A stretch of DNA of 64,000 nucleotides, taken from Candidatus Eremiobacterota bacterium (lineage in GTDB: Bacteria > Vulcanimicrobiota > CADAWZ01 > Ess09-12). Under the pieces are notes generated by a model, which saw only the letters and a program-made list of their open reading frames with translations, was not told where the DNA came from and ran no database searches. Each line of letters starts with the position of its first letter. Position 1 is the stretch's first letter. Shown here piece after piece: positions 48,128 to 57,791 of the stretch. Location: assembly GCA_031082125.1 (NCBI GenBank), contig JAVHLM010000008.1:124001-188000 (forward strand), read 5' to 3'. The position numbers and the translations under genes are program-made.

Positions 48128-48892
48128 TCACTCGCTCTCTTCGAGGCAGAGTGTGGTGAGATAGGAATTGAGGAGAGAAACCTGCTTCTCTTTCATCTTG
48201 GTGAACACAATGCCGTACGTGTAACTCTTCCGGGGGGCGTCAGTCTTTTGATGGACAATCTTCCCGTTGCAGTAGAGGGTTTCAAGATGGCGGTAAGGCC
48301 CCACGCGGAACCCGAGAATATCCTTTTTGCTGATATCAATATCGGTGCTGACGAGCATCCCTCCGATTCCCAGATCGAGGACGGTGCCTACGACCTGCTG
48401 AAGAGGGAGCGCTATCGAGAGGGAGAGCTCGACGGGAATCCTTGACTTTTTCCTGCGCTGCGTGGAAAATCCCACGGCAATACCATACCTGTCAAGCACG
48501 TAGGCGGCCCACGAGCCTTCCAGGTTCTTCTCGGTGTCGGCAAACTTGAGGCCCGCCGTGTAGTCACGGGTGGTCTTCCTCTGCCTGCTCCACACGACCT
48601 GCATCGTCACCGCTCCCTCAGGAAACTTGCTCTCCCGGAGAAGCCCCTCGCCCTTCACGGGCGCTATCTTTACCAAGGCGCCGCTTGAAAGCTTCCTGTC
48701 ACAGGAGAGGCGCATCCCCGTGAGGCTCACTTCCACGACGGCTGCCTTTATCCCCTCACCGGAGGGCAGCGTCACCTGCGCATCGATAAGGCACCGCACG
48801 CGGGGAGAAAACCGTTTCTCTTCGATAGCCTCCTTGAGGTCAAAAACTCCCTTGCCCGATATGAAGGCCTTGCATTTCAGGAGAAACTCCAT
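48128..48892 (-). CDS. Two-domain PilZ protein (c-di-GMP binding)
   Basis: A 254-residue protein with two PilZ-like halves. The N-half has EKRFSPRVRC and VVEVSLTGMRLSC, and the C-half RRKKSRIPVELSL and VLDLGIGGMLVSTD. RxxxR plus D/NxSxxG is the c-di-GMP signature: the second half keeps GIGGM, while the first has VSLTGM. It is the upstream-overlapping partner of tatD and a paralogue of the gene 17 bp upstream. It probably relays c-di-GMP to motility or secretion. Confidence 0.8.
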   Translation of the reverse strand: MEFLLKCKAFISGKGVFDLKEAIEEKRFSPRVRCLIDAQVTLPSGEGIKAAVVEVSLTGMRLSCDRKLSSGALVKIAPVKGEGLLRESKFPEGAVTMQVVWSRQRKTTRDYTAGLKFADTEKNLEGSWAAYVLDRYGIAVGFSTQRRKKSRIPVELSLSIALPLQQVVGTVLDLGIGGMLVSTDIDISKKDILGFRVGPYRHLETLYCNGKIVHQKTDAPRKSYTYGIVFTKMKEKQVSLLNSYLTTLCLEESE

Positions 48893-48908
48893 GTTCCGGC
48901 TCCTCTCT

Positions 48909-49679
48909 TTACGGCGATTTTTCCTTGTGGAGGTGGGTGAGGTATGACTCCAGAAGCTTCTGCTGCATATCGTCGGGCCGCTCGTAGATCACCCCTGCGA
49001 CCCACCGGCCCGAAGAAGGCACAAAGCGCTCATGAATAATCTTTCCTGTCATCCTGAGGGGGGCAAGCGCCTTGTAGGGGCCTATGCTGAAATTGAAAAG
49101 GGCGTTGCGCGGGATGGCCCTCTCCGAGGATATCAGCATACCCCCGAGGCCCATATCAATCACGGCGCCGTTTCCCTCCTTGCCCTCTGCCTGGCTCTTC
49201 AGCACAAGGGGAAGGTTGGCGGGGATCCTCACCCTCTTCCTCTTCTGGGTGGAGACACCCACTGCCACACCGAATTTTCTGAGAAGATAGGCGACCCACG
49301 AATCCCTCATATTCTTCTTGGAGTCCTGGTACTGGAGGCCCGCCATATACTCCCGCGTGGTCTTCCTCTTCTTGCACCAGAGGACTTTCATGATCAGGGA
49401 ACTGACCGTGTACTGCGCACCGGAGAGGCTTCCAATCCCCTTGATTGCAGATATCCTCACGATATCACCATTCTTCAGCTCTTTCCCGATATGAATCCTC
49501 AGGCCGAAAAGGCCAATCTCGGAGATTATGACAGAGAACTCCTCCCTCTCGTCTATGATACAGGTCCCCTGGACCTCTGATTTGAGCCGGGGTGAGAACC
49601 TCTTTTCCCTGAAGGCCTCCTCGAGGTCAAAGGGCTTCATGCCTGAGAGCAGATTTTTCAGGTTTATCAGAAAATCCAC
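48909..49679 (-). CDS. Two-domain PilZ protein, paralogue of the next gene
   Basis: A 256-residue protein parallel to its downstream neighbour: EKRFSPRLKSEVQ, VIISEIGLFGLRI, then KRKRVRIPANLPL and VIDMGLGGMLIS. The pair is a tandem duplication, and the sequences have drifted. Start is GTG 49679 with AAGGAG about 13 nt upstream. The short spacing suggests one transcript with the next gene and tatD. A third such protein lies at 62.4 kb. Confidence 0.8.
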   Translation of the reverse strand: MDFLINLKNLLSGMKPFDLEEAFREKRFSPRLKSEVQGTCIIDEREEFSVIISEIGLFGLRIHIGKELKNGDIVRISAIKGIGSLSGAQYTVSSLIMKVLWCKKRKTTREYMAGLQYQDSKKNMRDSWVAYLLRKFGVAVGVSTQKRKRVRIPANLPLVLKSQAEGKEGNGAVIDMGLGGMLISSERAIPRNALFNFSIGPYKALAPLRMTGKIIHERFVPSSGRWVAGVIYERPDDMQQKLLESYLTHLHKEKSP

Positions 49680-49702
49680 TGGCTGGCTCTATCTCCTTTC
49701 GA

Positions 49703-50977
49703 TCATCCCCTCACGAGCGCGCGGTGATGAAGACTTTTCGCCCCTATGAAGGCAAAGCCCTTTTCTGTAAGGCGCCGGGCGGTGCAGTTCACCGCGTCGT
49801 GCTTGTCCATATAGTTGCGCAGCAGGCTGTCCATGAGGCCCTGCTCCAGGACCTGGGCCTTGGGCATGAAATAGTCCAGGATGTCCGAAGGATGGTCTCT
49901 CCCGCTCTCCACGGCGACTTCCCCGCCCTCATGCTTGGCGCTGATGTTTTTGACCTTGTCTGCCATGTCCAGAAGATCTTCCCTGCGGTCATAGGGCTGC
50001 ACGACGATGCTCCTGCAGGTCTCCAGGATATGGTGCTCAAACCTCACCATGTCATCAAAACTGAAGGCATGCCTCACCTGGGCGCAGAGCTCTATAGTTC
50101 GGTTGTTGACAGAATTGGAGAAATTGAAGCCGATGAGAGGCGTCGTATTTCTGTCGGTGCTGAAAAGCTTGGCGGTGAGAAGGGTCCAGAACACGGAATA
50201 AGGGTTGTCATTCCCCATGAAGACCGATATTTTGAACTCGTTATCCAGGCCGAGCTTGTGGAGCAGGTAGCCCAGCAGCACCGTGCCCGGGTTGATGTTC
50301 AGCACCTGCTTCACGCCATAGGTGGTATAGTAATGGAGGTACTCGTCAAGCCATTTGAGGGCATGCTGGTTGGGCTGCCCCACGCCGCCGAAGTACCCCG
50401 TGATGGTATCGGGCCCGCCCAGGTGAATATTTGATCCGTCTGTCCCTTTGGTGTCAAGCGTCTCGACCCATGATGCCCCGATTATCTGCATCGCCGCCGC
50501 GACAGCAAGCAGATCGCCATCATCTTCCTGCTCCTTCATTTTTCTTACACGGATGTAACGGCCTGGCATTATCTCCTGTTTTGCAATGGCCTGCCGGGCC
50601 TCATCAATTAGCCAGGGAAAATACTGCAGGGAGCTTATCTCCAGGGTGACGGCGAAAGCGTCGTCACATTTCACCGACTCGTACCGCCCCCCCAGAACCT
50701 TCTTCCTGTAATCTTCCAGGGGGATGAAGGCCCCCTTGTCGCGCTGCTCCCTGAGCCACTCAAGATCTTTCAGATAAGAGGGCTCCTTGTGCTCAAGGCG
50801 CTTCACAAGGCTTTCAACCGTGCCGTTCTCCGCACCCTTTCTCTTTATCTCTTCAATGGTCCCGTATTTTTTCACCACCTCAAGGAACTCGTTAATGAGT
50901 GCATTGCGGGGATCGCAAAGAAAATCATTGATCTCCCTCAGTTTTTCAGCGGAAATTTCAAGGGCTTTTCTGTCCAT
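49703..50977 (-). CDS. Conserved-looking cytosolic protein, function unknown
   Basis: A 424-residue soluble protein that I do not recognise. Features: a helical N-terminus (EISAEKLREINDFL), a central segment with a Gly-rich, enzyme-like run (SNIHLGGPDTITGYFGGVGQP), QVLNINPGTVLLGYLLHKLGL, NDNPYSVFWTLL, and NFSNSVNNRTIELCAQ. Helix-strand alternation in the middle suggests a TIM-barrel- or Rossmann-like enzyme fold, possibly ligand-binding. The ATG at 50977 has GGAGGT 6 nt upstream; a longer frame to 51064 overlaps the TolB-like gene. It sits alone between the PilZ and propeller genes. Confidence 0.6.
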   Translation of the reverse strand: MDRKALEISAEKLREINDFLCDPRNALINEFLEVVKKYGTIEEIKRKGAENGTVESLVKRLEHKEPSYLKDLEWLREQRDKGAFIPLEDYRKKVLGGRYESVKCDDAFAVTLEISSLQYFPWLIDEARQAIAKQEIMPGRYIRVRKMKEQEDDGDLLAVAAAMQIIGASWVETLDTKGTDGSNIHLGGPDTITGYFGGVGQPNQHALKWLDEYLHYYTTYGVKQVLNINPGTVLLGYLLHKLGLDNEFKISVFMGNDNPYSVFWTLLTAKLFSTDRNTTPLIGFNFSNSVNNRTIELCAQVRHAFSFDDMVRFEHHILETCRSIVVQPYDRREDLLDMADKVKNISAKHEGGEVAVESGRDHPSDILDYFMPKAQVLEQGLMDSLLRNYMDKHDAVNCTARRLTEKGFAFIGAKSLHHRALVRG

Positions 50978-51053
50978 GGCTCTACCTCCATTCATCAGGT
51001 CATCACCTGAGAGCTTTCCACAATGGACAGGATAATCCCTTTCGAGGGCGGAC

Positions 51054-52109
51054 CTAGCGGTCAAAAGCCTCCACGACCCATATCCCGCGGCGTTTCCCCT
51101 CCTGTGAAACGGAAAAGACCACCTTTTTCCCGTCGGGGGCGAGGGTGACGTGCTCCCAGGGCACCGATCCCTCCACGGTAACCTCCTCTTTGGTATATAT
51201 GCCGATTATCCCCATGCCTGTCTCGCGCCTGAAGAAGGCCCACTGGGCGTCGGGGCTGAAAAAAGGCTCAAAGCTGTGGGAGGAAAAGAAATCACCCCTT
51301 GAGACCACCACGGTGCGGGCAAAATTCCCCGTATCGACCAGCTCCACACCCTTATAGCTCTCAAAGAGGATCTTCTTCCCTCTCGGGGCCCACTGAAGGC
51401 TCTTCTGATAGGAGTTCTGGTCATGGGTCACCTGCTTGGTGGAAAAGGGATTGAGGCTCATCAGGTAGATATTGCAATACCCCGTCGTGCCCTGGGAAAA
51501 TCCCCGCGAGGAGAGGAACGCAATCTGGCTGCCGTCAGGGCTCCAGATGGGCCGCTGATCGCCGAGCTCGCTGAGGATCCTCATGTCGCTCCCGTCGGGA
51601 TTGATGAGGGCGATTCCGAAAAGGCCCTTCTTGCCCATGAAATAGTAAAGGATTCTCCCGTCATCCCTGGGGGACCACAGGGGGCCCCTTCCCTGGGCGA
51701 TTCTTTTTGTCTCGAGGGTCACCAGGTTCGCCACGTAGAGGCCGCCATATTCGGCCCCCTCGGGCACCGAGTAGGCCATGGACATCCGGCTCTGGGAAAT
51801 CGAGAAATCCTTGACCCTGCCCTTGACCTCTATCACCTTCTCGGGCCTTATGTTGCCGGGCAGCGTCTTGCCCTTGATAATCTTCCATACGTCCTTGATC
51901 CGGTAGAGATACGTCGTGTCATTCCCGATGATGGTGAAGTAGAGGTATTTCCCTTCAGGGGACCAGGCGATATGGCTCGCCGGGGTGGCCGTGAGCTGCG
52001 AGAAGCCCCAGCGTTTCCCCGAGTACTGGTTCTCTCCATGGCAGGCCGTCGCTGCCCCCCACAGCAGCAGTATACTTACCACGACGGGCAATAATCTCAT
52101 TCTGGCCAT
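51054..52109 (-). CDS. TolB-like beta-propeller exported protein
   Basis: A 351-residue protein with a signal peptide (MARMRLLPVVVSILLLWGAATA). Propeller blades repeat HIAWSPEGKYLYFT, PIWSPDGSQIAFLS, SLQWAPRGKKILF and EPFFSPDAQWAFF; the W/FSPDG motif is that of TolB/PD40 repeats. Such domains bind proteins or peptides. A GGGGAGG site lies upstream of ATG 52109. Most likely a periplasmic binding protein. Confidence 0.8.
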   Translation of the reverse strand: MARMRLLPVVVSILLLWGAATACHGENQYSGKRWGFSQLTATPASHIAWSPEGKYLYFTIIGNDTTYLYRIKDVWKIIKGKTLPGNIRPEKVIEVKGRVKDFSISQSRMSMAYSVPEGAEYGGLYVANLVTLETKRIAQGRGPLWSPRDDGRILYYFMGKKGLFGIALINPDGSDMRILSELGDQRPIWSPDGSQIAFLSSRGFSQGTTGYCNIYLMSLNPFSTKQVTHDQNSYQKSLQWAPRGKKILFESYKGVELVDTGNFARTVVVSRGDFFSSHSFEPFFSPDAQWAFFRRETGMGIIGIYTKEEVTVEGSVPWEHVTLAPDGKKVVFSVSQEGKRRGIWVVEAFDR

Positions 52110-52381
52110 AGTCCCGCTCCTCCCCTGCCTGCTCCGCAAAGGCCGTCGGCCCCGCGCCGGCAGGACTGATTTTGATTCGGGCTGTCACCCGTGCCTCTCT
52201 CTCTAAAGGTATTTCATCACGGGATGAAGAACTTCCTACTACGAAAAGCCGAAAGGTACGCTTCTCATATCAGATGCCCGAAGGGCAGGTCACTCCCTTC
52301 ATGAAATCAGGCTCACGAAGCATACCTTGAAGGTGATGCCTTTATTCCGTGGGGAACAGCAGATTTCAAAGGAGACACTCC

Positions 52382-53662
52382 ATGCTAGACCTGAAATTCA
52401 TTCTGAAAAACCCCGATCTGGTGGCAGAAAACAGCGAAAAGAGAAACATGCCCGTCAGCATTGACAGGGTCATTGCACTGGCGGCTGAGCGGTCACAGAA
52501 GCTCCAGCTCCTCGAGGAGAAACGCCAGGCGCAGAACGAGATTGCGAGGAAAATGAAGGGACCTCTCGCCGATGAAGAGAGAAAATCCCTTGTTTCCGAG
52601 GGGGCGCAGCTGAAAAGCACCGTGGCGGAGCTTGAAAAAGAGCTCAAGGACATCGAGCCGGCTCTCAGGGACGAGCAGGCAAGGATTCCCAACCTGACCC
52701 ACCCTGAAGCTCCCGTGGGGAAAGGCGAGCACGACAACAGGGAGCTCAGGAAATCGGGGCATGTGCCGGAATTCTCCTTCACCCCCCGGGATCATGGGGA
52801 GCTTGGGAAGATGCTGGACATCCTTGATTTCGATAACGGCACCAAGGTGAGCGGCCCCAAGTTCTACTTTCTCAAGGGCGCGGGGGCGCTGCTTGAGATC
52901 GCCCTGGTGAACTACGCGCTGCAGACCCTCATCAGGGAAGGCTTCACGCCCTACATCACGCCTGATCTGGCGAAATCCTCTGTCCTCTTCGGCACGGGCT
53001 TCAACCCCCGGGGCGAGGAAACGCAGATTTACTCGGTGGCAGGCTCGGACCTCTGCCTGATTGCCACATCGGAGATAACGCTCGCGGGGCTCCTCTCCGA
53101 CACAATACTGGCGGAAAAAGACCTTCCCCTCAGGCTTGCGGGCTATTCACACTGCTTCAGAACAGAGGCCGGCACCTACGGCAGGGCTTCGAAGGGCCTT
53201 TACAGGGTCCATCAGTTCACCAAGGTGGAGATGTTTGCCTACACGGTGCCGGAAGAATCAGATGCGATGCTCGAGCAGCTCGTGGGCATCGAAGAAAAGA
53301 TCTTCACGGGGCTCGGCATCCCTTACAGGGTCGTGGAATGCTGCACGGGCGATCTCGGCGCCGCAGCCTACAGGAAATATGATATAGAGGCCTGGATGCC
53401 CGGCAGGGAGGAGGGGGGGACCTGGGGGGAAGTCACGAGCGCCTCCAACTGCTCCGATTATCAGGCCAGGCGTCTCAACATAAGGTACCGTCCCAAGGGA
53501 GGCAAGGGCGCCGCCCACATCCACACTCTCAACGGGACGGCAATAGCCGTGAGCCGCGCCCTCATAGCGATAATGGAGAACTATCAGCGCTCCGACGGCT
53601 CCGTGGCGGTGCCAGAGGTGCTCAGGCCCATGGTGGGAAAAGATGAGCTCTGCCCACCTTGA
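52382..53662 (+). CDS. serS: Seryl-tRNA synthetase
   Basis: A 426-residue class II synthetase that charges tRNA-Ser. It has the N-terminal coiled arm (about 25-110, ELEKELKDIEPAL), then HDNRELRKSGH, motif 2 GYSHCFRTEAGTYG with LYRVHQFTKVEMF, and motif 3 NGTAIAVSRALIAIMEN. The length is normal. ATG 52382 has AGGAGA 9 nt upstream. A possible promoter for the next gene lies at its very end. An upstream leader of about 180 nt shows no T-box that I could find. Confidence 0.95.
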   Translation: MLDLKFILKNPDLVAENSEKRNMPVSIDRVIALAAERSQKLQLLEEKRQAQNEIARKMKGPLADEERKSLVSEGAQLKSTVAELEKELKDIEPALRDEQARIPNLTHPEAPVGKGEHDNRELRKSGHVPEFSFTPRDHGELGKMLDILDFDNGTKVSGPKFYFLKGAGALLEIALVNYALQTLIREGFTPYITPDLAKSSVLFGTGFNPRGEETQIYSVAGSDLCLIATSEITLAGLLSDTILAEKDLPLRLAGYSHCFRTEAGTYGRASKGLYRVHQFTKVEMFAYTVPEESDAMLEQLVGIEEKIFTGLGIPYRVVECCTGDLGAAAYRKYDIEAWMPGREEGGTWGEVTSASNCSDYQARRLNIRYRPKGGKGAAHIHTLNGTAIAVSRALIAIMENYQRSDGSVAVPEVLRPMVGKDELCPP

Positions 53663-53687
53663 TTTTGTAGCAATTTTCTGTTAAATT
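53659..53687 (+). promoter_or_regulatory. Candidate promoter of the pentapeptide-kinase gene
   Basis: TTGATT (53659-53664), 17 bp, TAAATT (53682-53687); ATG at 53731. Confidence 0.4.
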
Positions 53688-53730
53688 ATCACACAGACTC
53701 CACGGACAAGGGGTGTGCGGGTGAACTGTC

Positions 53731-55863
53731 ATGGATACGCTTGATTATGTGGAAATGCTCCGGCGGTCTGTCGATGAGTGGAACGCCTGGAGAGCAAAGA
53801 ATCCCCAGATAACGCCCGATCTCTCCCAGAAGGATCTCTCCAGGATGAACCTGAAGGGAGTGAACTTCAGAAAGGTCTACCTCGTGAAAACCAACTTCCA
53901 GGAGGCCTACCTGCGGGAGGCAGACCTGGAGGGAGCTTTTCTGGAGAGGGCTTTCCTGCGCATGGCCGATCTGGGAAGCGCCAATCTCACCAGAGCAAAC
54001 CTCTACAAGGCAAACATGCGCCGCGCAGACCTCTGGAAGGCCAACCTTCAATCAGTCAGCCTGAAAGCCGCGGACCTGGGCAAGGCCATTCTCCAGGAGG
54101 TCAACCTGGAAGGCGCCAACCTTGAACATGCAATACTCGAAAAGGCGAACCTGAAGGGGGCGAACCTGAGAAACGCCATCTTCACGGGGGCTAACCTGCT
54201 GGGGGCCTCCCTGGAGGGCATTACTTTCGAGGGGGCAACCTTTGAGAATGCCCAGCTTGACGAAAAAGGGCGCCACATCCTTGCCCCTCTCCTGAATCAG
54301 GAAGGGCAGCCACTGCAAGAACAGCCTGCCGCCGAACCGCCGCCTCTTCCCGAAGAGGAGCCCTTCACAGGCGTCGAGGTGAAGATAGACAACGAGCTGG
54401 ATTATGTCTCCAGGGATGCCGCGAAGGGCGATTATCCTCCCGGCACCAGGTTTGGCACCTACGAGATCAAAAACAAGATCGCCAAGGGCGGCATGGGGGT
54501 TATTTACCATGCCATTGACCGCAGCCTTTACCGGGAGGTGGCCATCAAGATCCTCTCCTCATCGCTGAAGGAGAACCAGGAATACCTCCAGAGGTTTCTG
54601 CAGGAGGCGCGGATCACCGCCCAGATGGACCATCCCAACATAATCAATATTTACGGGATCGGCGAGGAACAGGGCGAGATCTTCGTGGCAATGCAGTACA
54701 TCAGGGGGAAGAATATCGCACAGATCCTGAGGGAAAAGGGGATTTTCGAGTTCGCCGACGCGCTTTTCATCACAAGGTGCGTTGCCTCTGCCCTCGCCTA
54801 TGCCCATGAGCGGGGCTTGATCCACAGGGATATCAAGCCCGACAATATAATGATTGACGAGAACAAGAGGGTCCGCGTCATGGACTTCGGCATCGCCCGG
54901 GACCTCCTCACCAAGAAAAGGATCACCCAGGAAGGGCATTTCATGGGCACCATCCATTACAGCGCCCCTGAACAGTGGTCAAGCGACGTTGCGGACCCCC
55001 GGTCTGACATATATTCCCTCGGCGTGGTGCTCTATGAGATGCTCACCGGAAAGCTCCCCTTTGAGGCTGACTCGCCCATGCACCTGATGTTCAAGATTAC
55101 CAGGGAGAGCCCCGAGCCCATAAGGGCCGTAAGGCCCGATATCTCCCCCGAGATAGAGAAAATCGTGGACCTGATGCTTGCGAAAGAGCTTGAAAAGCGC
55201 TACTTCAATGCTTCCGACATTGTCCGGGATATTGACAGGGTTTCGGAGCAGAAGGATTTCTCACTCCGGGAGAGGGACCTGAGCGGCTACATCAGCATCA
55301 CCGAGCTCAACACCATCCTGAAGGAGGAGATAGGCTCCGATGAGTGGATAAATACGCCTACAAGCCTCTTCCATCTCCTCCAGGATCTCCAGTTCGCCAC
55401 AAAAGGAAAGAAAAAATTCCTGGGCCGGAAAGAAGACGAGACCTTCGCAAAAAAGCTCGGCAGCGGCTGGCATTACATCCTTTTCAGGGAATCGGTGAAC
55501 CAGAACCTCGAGGAGGGAAAAATCGGCTCCGTCTATCCCATCATTTCCCGCGCCAAGAAGGGAAAGACTATCACCGACAGGGAGGCCATGCTGCTCCTGA
55601 AAGAGATCCTGGAAGTGGAGAAATCCCTCGAGAGCCTTCCTCCCACAGAGATATGGACCCTTTCCATTGACAAGCATTCCAGAGAGATTATCTCAAGGAA
55701 AATCCAGTCCGGGGAGCTCCAGAAGCTCACCGCGGAGATATTCAGTGACACGTCTGTCTCTGAATTCAAAAACCTCAGGGCCTACTTCGCCCCCATCATT
55801 GAAGGGTACAGGGAGATATGCCAGAAGGCCGTCGAGAACAAGGCTGAAGCCTGGTGGGAATAG
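53731..55863 (+). CDS. Pentapeptide-repeat Ser/Thr protein kinase
   Basis: A 710-residue fusion. Residues about 29-185 form pentapeptide repeats (KDLSRMNLKGVNF, ANLTRANLYKANM and more, A(D/N)LxxA units), giving a right-handed quadrilateral beta-helix. After a Pro/Glu-rich linker the kinase domain (about 235-505) follows: IAKGGMGVIYH, REVAIKIL, LIHRDIKPDNIM, DFGIAR, SAPEQW. The C-terminal 200 residues are helical and unrecognised. Pentapeptide folds mimic DNA or bind proteins, so the repeats may guide the kinase. It is monocistronic and convergent with the next gene. Confidence 0.87.
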   Translation: MDTLDYVEMLRRSVDEWNAWRAKNPQITPDLSQKDLSRMNLKGVNFRKVYLVKTNFQEAYLREADLEGAFLERAFLRMADLGSANLTRANLYKANMRRADLWKANLQSVSLKAADLGKAILQEVNLEGANLEHAILEKANLKGANLRNAIFTGANLLGASLEGITFEGATFENAQLDEKGRHILAPLLNQEGQPLQEQPAAEPPPLPEEEPFTGVEVKIDNELDYVSRDAAKGDYPPGTRFGTYEIKNKIAKGGMGVIYHAIDRSLYREVAIKILSSSLKENQEYLQRFLQEARITAQMDHPNIINIYGIGEEQGEIFVAMQYIRGKNIAQILREKGIFEFADALFITRCVASALAYAHERGLIHRDIKPDNIMIDENKRVRVMDFGIARDLLTKKRITQEGHFMGTIHYSAPEQWSSDVADPRSDIYSLGVVLYEMLTGKLPFEADSPMHLMFKITRESPEPIRAVRPDISPEIEKIVDLMLAKELEKRYFNASDIVRDIDRVSEQKDFSLRERDLSGYISITELNTILKEEIGSDEWINTPTSLFHLLQDLQFATKGKKKFLGRKEDETFAKKLGSGWHYILFRESVNQNLEEGKIGSVYPIISRAKKGKTITDREAMLLLKEILEVEKSLESLPPTEIWTLSIDKHSREIISRKIQSGELQKLTAEIFSDTSVSEFKNLRAYFAPIIEGYREICQKAVENKAEAWWE

Positions 55864-55871
55864 GGCTCCCC

Positions 55872-56399
55872 TTACTTGAAGGGAAAGTACCCCGGCTGCA
55901 CCGGATCCTCGTGCATCTCGCTCAGAAGCCACTTGTTCGCGCTCCTTATGAAAGTCCAGTATATGGACTTGGAAATATCGGGGGGCACTTCGCCCTGGAG
56001 CTCCAGCTTCACCGTGAAGGAGTTCCTGTTTTCATCACGGGCTGTCATGATTCTTACAATCTCCGCCCCTTCAAGCGTTGCGTACTTGATGAAGGTAAGC
56101 TTGTCTATTTTGGGAATGACGTTGCTGAAGAGGTCGCGGTAGATATTGATGGTCATCACGTCAGTATCGACCTGGGAACGCCTGTTCTCAAAGTTCTTCT
56201 TCAGAATCTCGAAGGTGGTCTTCACCGCATCGAGCATAGTCTCCTTTTTCCATACCTGGTGCTTTTTTTCAAGGCTCTGGAAGACAGATTCCGGGATAGC
56301 CCTAGGGGAGCCGCCCCCTTTCCTGGACAAAAGAACGGCCACTACTATCACTATGACTACCACTGCGCCGATGATGATAAGAAGCTTCGGGTCGCTCAT
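55872..56399 (-). CDS. Single-pass membrane protein with Tim44-like soluble domain
   Basis: A 175-residue protein with one N-terminal membrane helix (LLIIIGAVVVIVIVVAVLL), a Lys/Gly hinge, then a soluble alpha/beta domain with VIPKIDKLTFIKYATLEGAE and KSIYWTFIRSANKWLLSEMHED. The last pattern recalls Tim44/MBA1-like ligand-binding domains. It starts 16 bp after the WD40-like gene stop, with an AGGGGG site, so it is in the same operon. Confidence 0.65.
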   Translation of the reverse strand: MSDPKLLIIIGAVVVIVIVVAVLLSRKGGGSPRAIPESVFQSLEKKHQVWKKETMLDAVKTTFEILKKNFENRRSQVDTDVMTINIYRDLFSNVIPKIDKLTFIKYATLEGAEIVRIMTARDENRNSFTVKLELQGEVPPDISKSIYWTFIRSANKWLLSEMHEDPVQPGYFPFK

Positions 56400-56415
56400 A
56401 TTCAGCCCCCTTGTG

Positions 56416-57567
56416 TTATTTTTTCTTGGGCACCAGCTTGTAGAGAAAAAGCTGGCTGGGATCGGCCTGGGATTTCTTTGTGGTGATAAGAGCCCTTGTC
56501 TGATCCCTGCTGATCGTCACCGACTTGGTGGCTATCTTGTCCTGCTTTGTCGCGTCGATGACCTTGAGCCCGCCCTCCTTGGTGATCACCAGGAACTCCA
56601 TGGCGCTCTTGTAAGGCTCTGATCTCATGTCAGTGGTCGTGAGAAGGTAGCCGTAAAAAGGCTTCCAGAGATAGTAAGCCTGGAAAGCGAGTATGCAGTT
56701 CTCCAGGTTGTGGTTGGCAAGGTATTTGCCTGTCGAGGCATTTATCAGGTACGCGCCGGCCTTCACAGTGGGAGGGAATACCGAGTATGCCACAAGCAGG
56801 TAGCCCCCCCCGCGCTCAAAGGAGACCCACAGGTTTGTGGTATCGCCGCTCGCCACCTTGTCCCTGGGAATATCATTCAGGACTATCATCGTGGACCCGC
56901 TGTCAAGGTTGATGATGCCCGCCACATCTTTGAAGGTCTTCGCCTGCTCCTTCTTGAGCAGCAGGCCATAGGCCATGAGCCTCACGAGCTGGCCTTTCGG
57001 CGTGGTGTAATATACGATGTCCACGCCGCTTACCGCCTTGTCCTTCACGTACACTTTCAGCTCAGCGCTCTTTTCGATGTCCCAGAGCTTGATGCCCGTG
57101 TTGGTGGCCAGGGCCAGCAGCCTCATGTCAGGGCTGAAGGAGAAATCCCAGACCTTGTTGGGATCGGCATTGATGGGCAGGGTTTTTACTATCTTGCCGT
57201 TCATGTAGTCGAGGAACTTGAGAGGCAGGTCCCGGTAGATGAGGAGGAGCATCTTCCCGTCCTTGCTGAAGGCCCAGCCGTCAAGGCCGGGCATGCCGTG
57301 GACAGACTGCTCTATCTCCTTGATGACCGTTCCCTTCTCAAGATCCCAGATCACTATCTTCGCCGGCGAGTGCATAAACCCGGCGGCAAGCTTCCCATCA
57401 GGGGAGAAAATGGGGCGGTATATCCAGTAGGGATCCTCACCGGGCAGCTGCTTGAGCAGCACGAAATCCGGGGGGGCGGAACCGACCATATCGGCTCCGT
57501 AGGAAACTCCCATGCCAAAGAGCCCCATAAGGGCCACACAGGAGAGCAGCAGACACATCTTCTTCAT
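56416..57567 (-). CDS. Exported WD40-like beta-propeller protein
   Basis: A 383-residue protein with signal peptide (MKKMCLLLSCVALMGLFGMGVSYGA). Repeats read RPIFSPDGKLAAGFMH, KIVIWDLEKGTVI, WAFSKDGKMLLLI, DFSFSPDMRLLALATNTGIKLWDIEK and similar, which are WD40-type blades. It should be periplasmic and bind a partner. A GGAGG site precedes the ATG. The 175-residue membrane protein follows. Confidence 0.78.
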   Translation of the reverse strand: MKKMCLLLSCVALMGLFGMGVSYGADMVGSAPPDFVLLKQLPGEDPYWIYRPIFSPDGKLAAGFMHSPAKIVIWDLEKGTVIKEIEQSVHGMPGLDGWAFSKDGKMLLLIYRDLPLKFLDYMNGKIVKTLPINADPNKVWDFSFSPDMRLLALATNTGIKLWDIEKSAELKVYVKDKAVSGVDIVYYTTPKGQLVRLMAYGLLLKKEQAKTFKDVAGIINLDSGSTMIVLNDIPRDKVASGDTTNLWVSFERGGGYLLVAYSVFPPTVKAGAYLINASTGKYLANHNLENCILAFQAYYLWKPFYGYLLTTTDMRSEPYKSAMEFLVITKEGGLKVIDATKQDKIATKSVTISRDQTRALITTKKSQADPSQLFLYKLVPKKK

Positions 57568-57791
57568 AACAGTCCTCCTTTTCAGGATCCATGTACATGC
57601 CCATGAGTAATTCGCCTCATTTCACCGATATTCCCTTTTTCTTCCCCGGATCATTATCCTCCAGGCAGGCACATTCTCCACCCAGGGCAGGTTTTTCATC
57701 CCGGGGAGGAGAAATATACACAGCAGGCCCAGAGAGCTCATGCCATAAAAAAAGGGCGCCAGACCTTCATCTTGAGCGGGGATCACTATTC

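Noticed and set aside
52110-52381. T-box or other riboswitch before serS
   Set aside because: I looked for a T-box sequence and anti-terminator fold in the 270 nt before the start and found none that I could defend.
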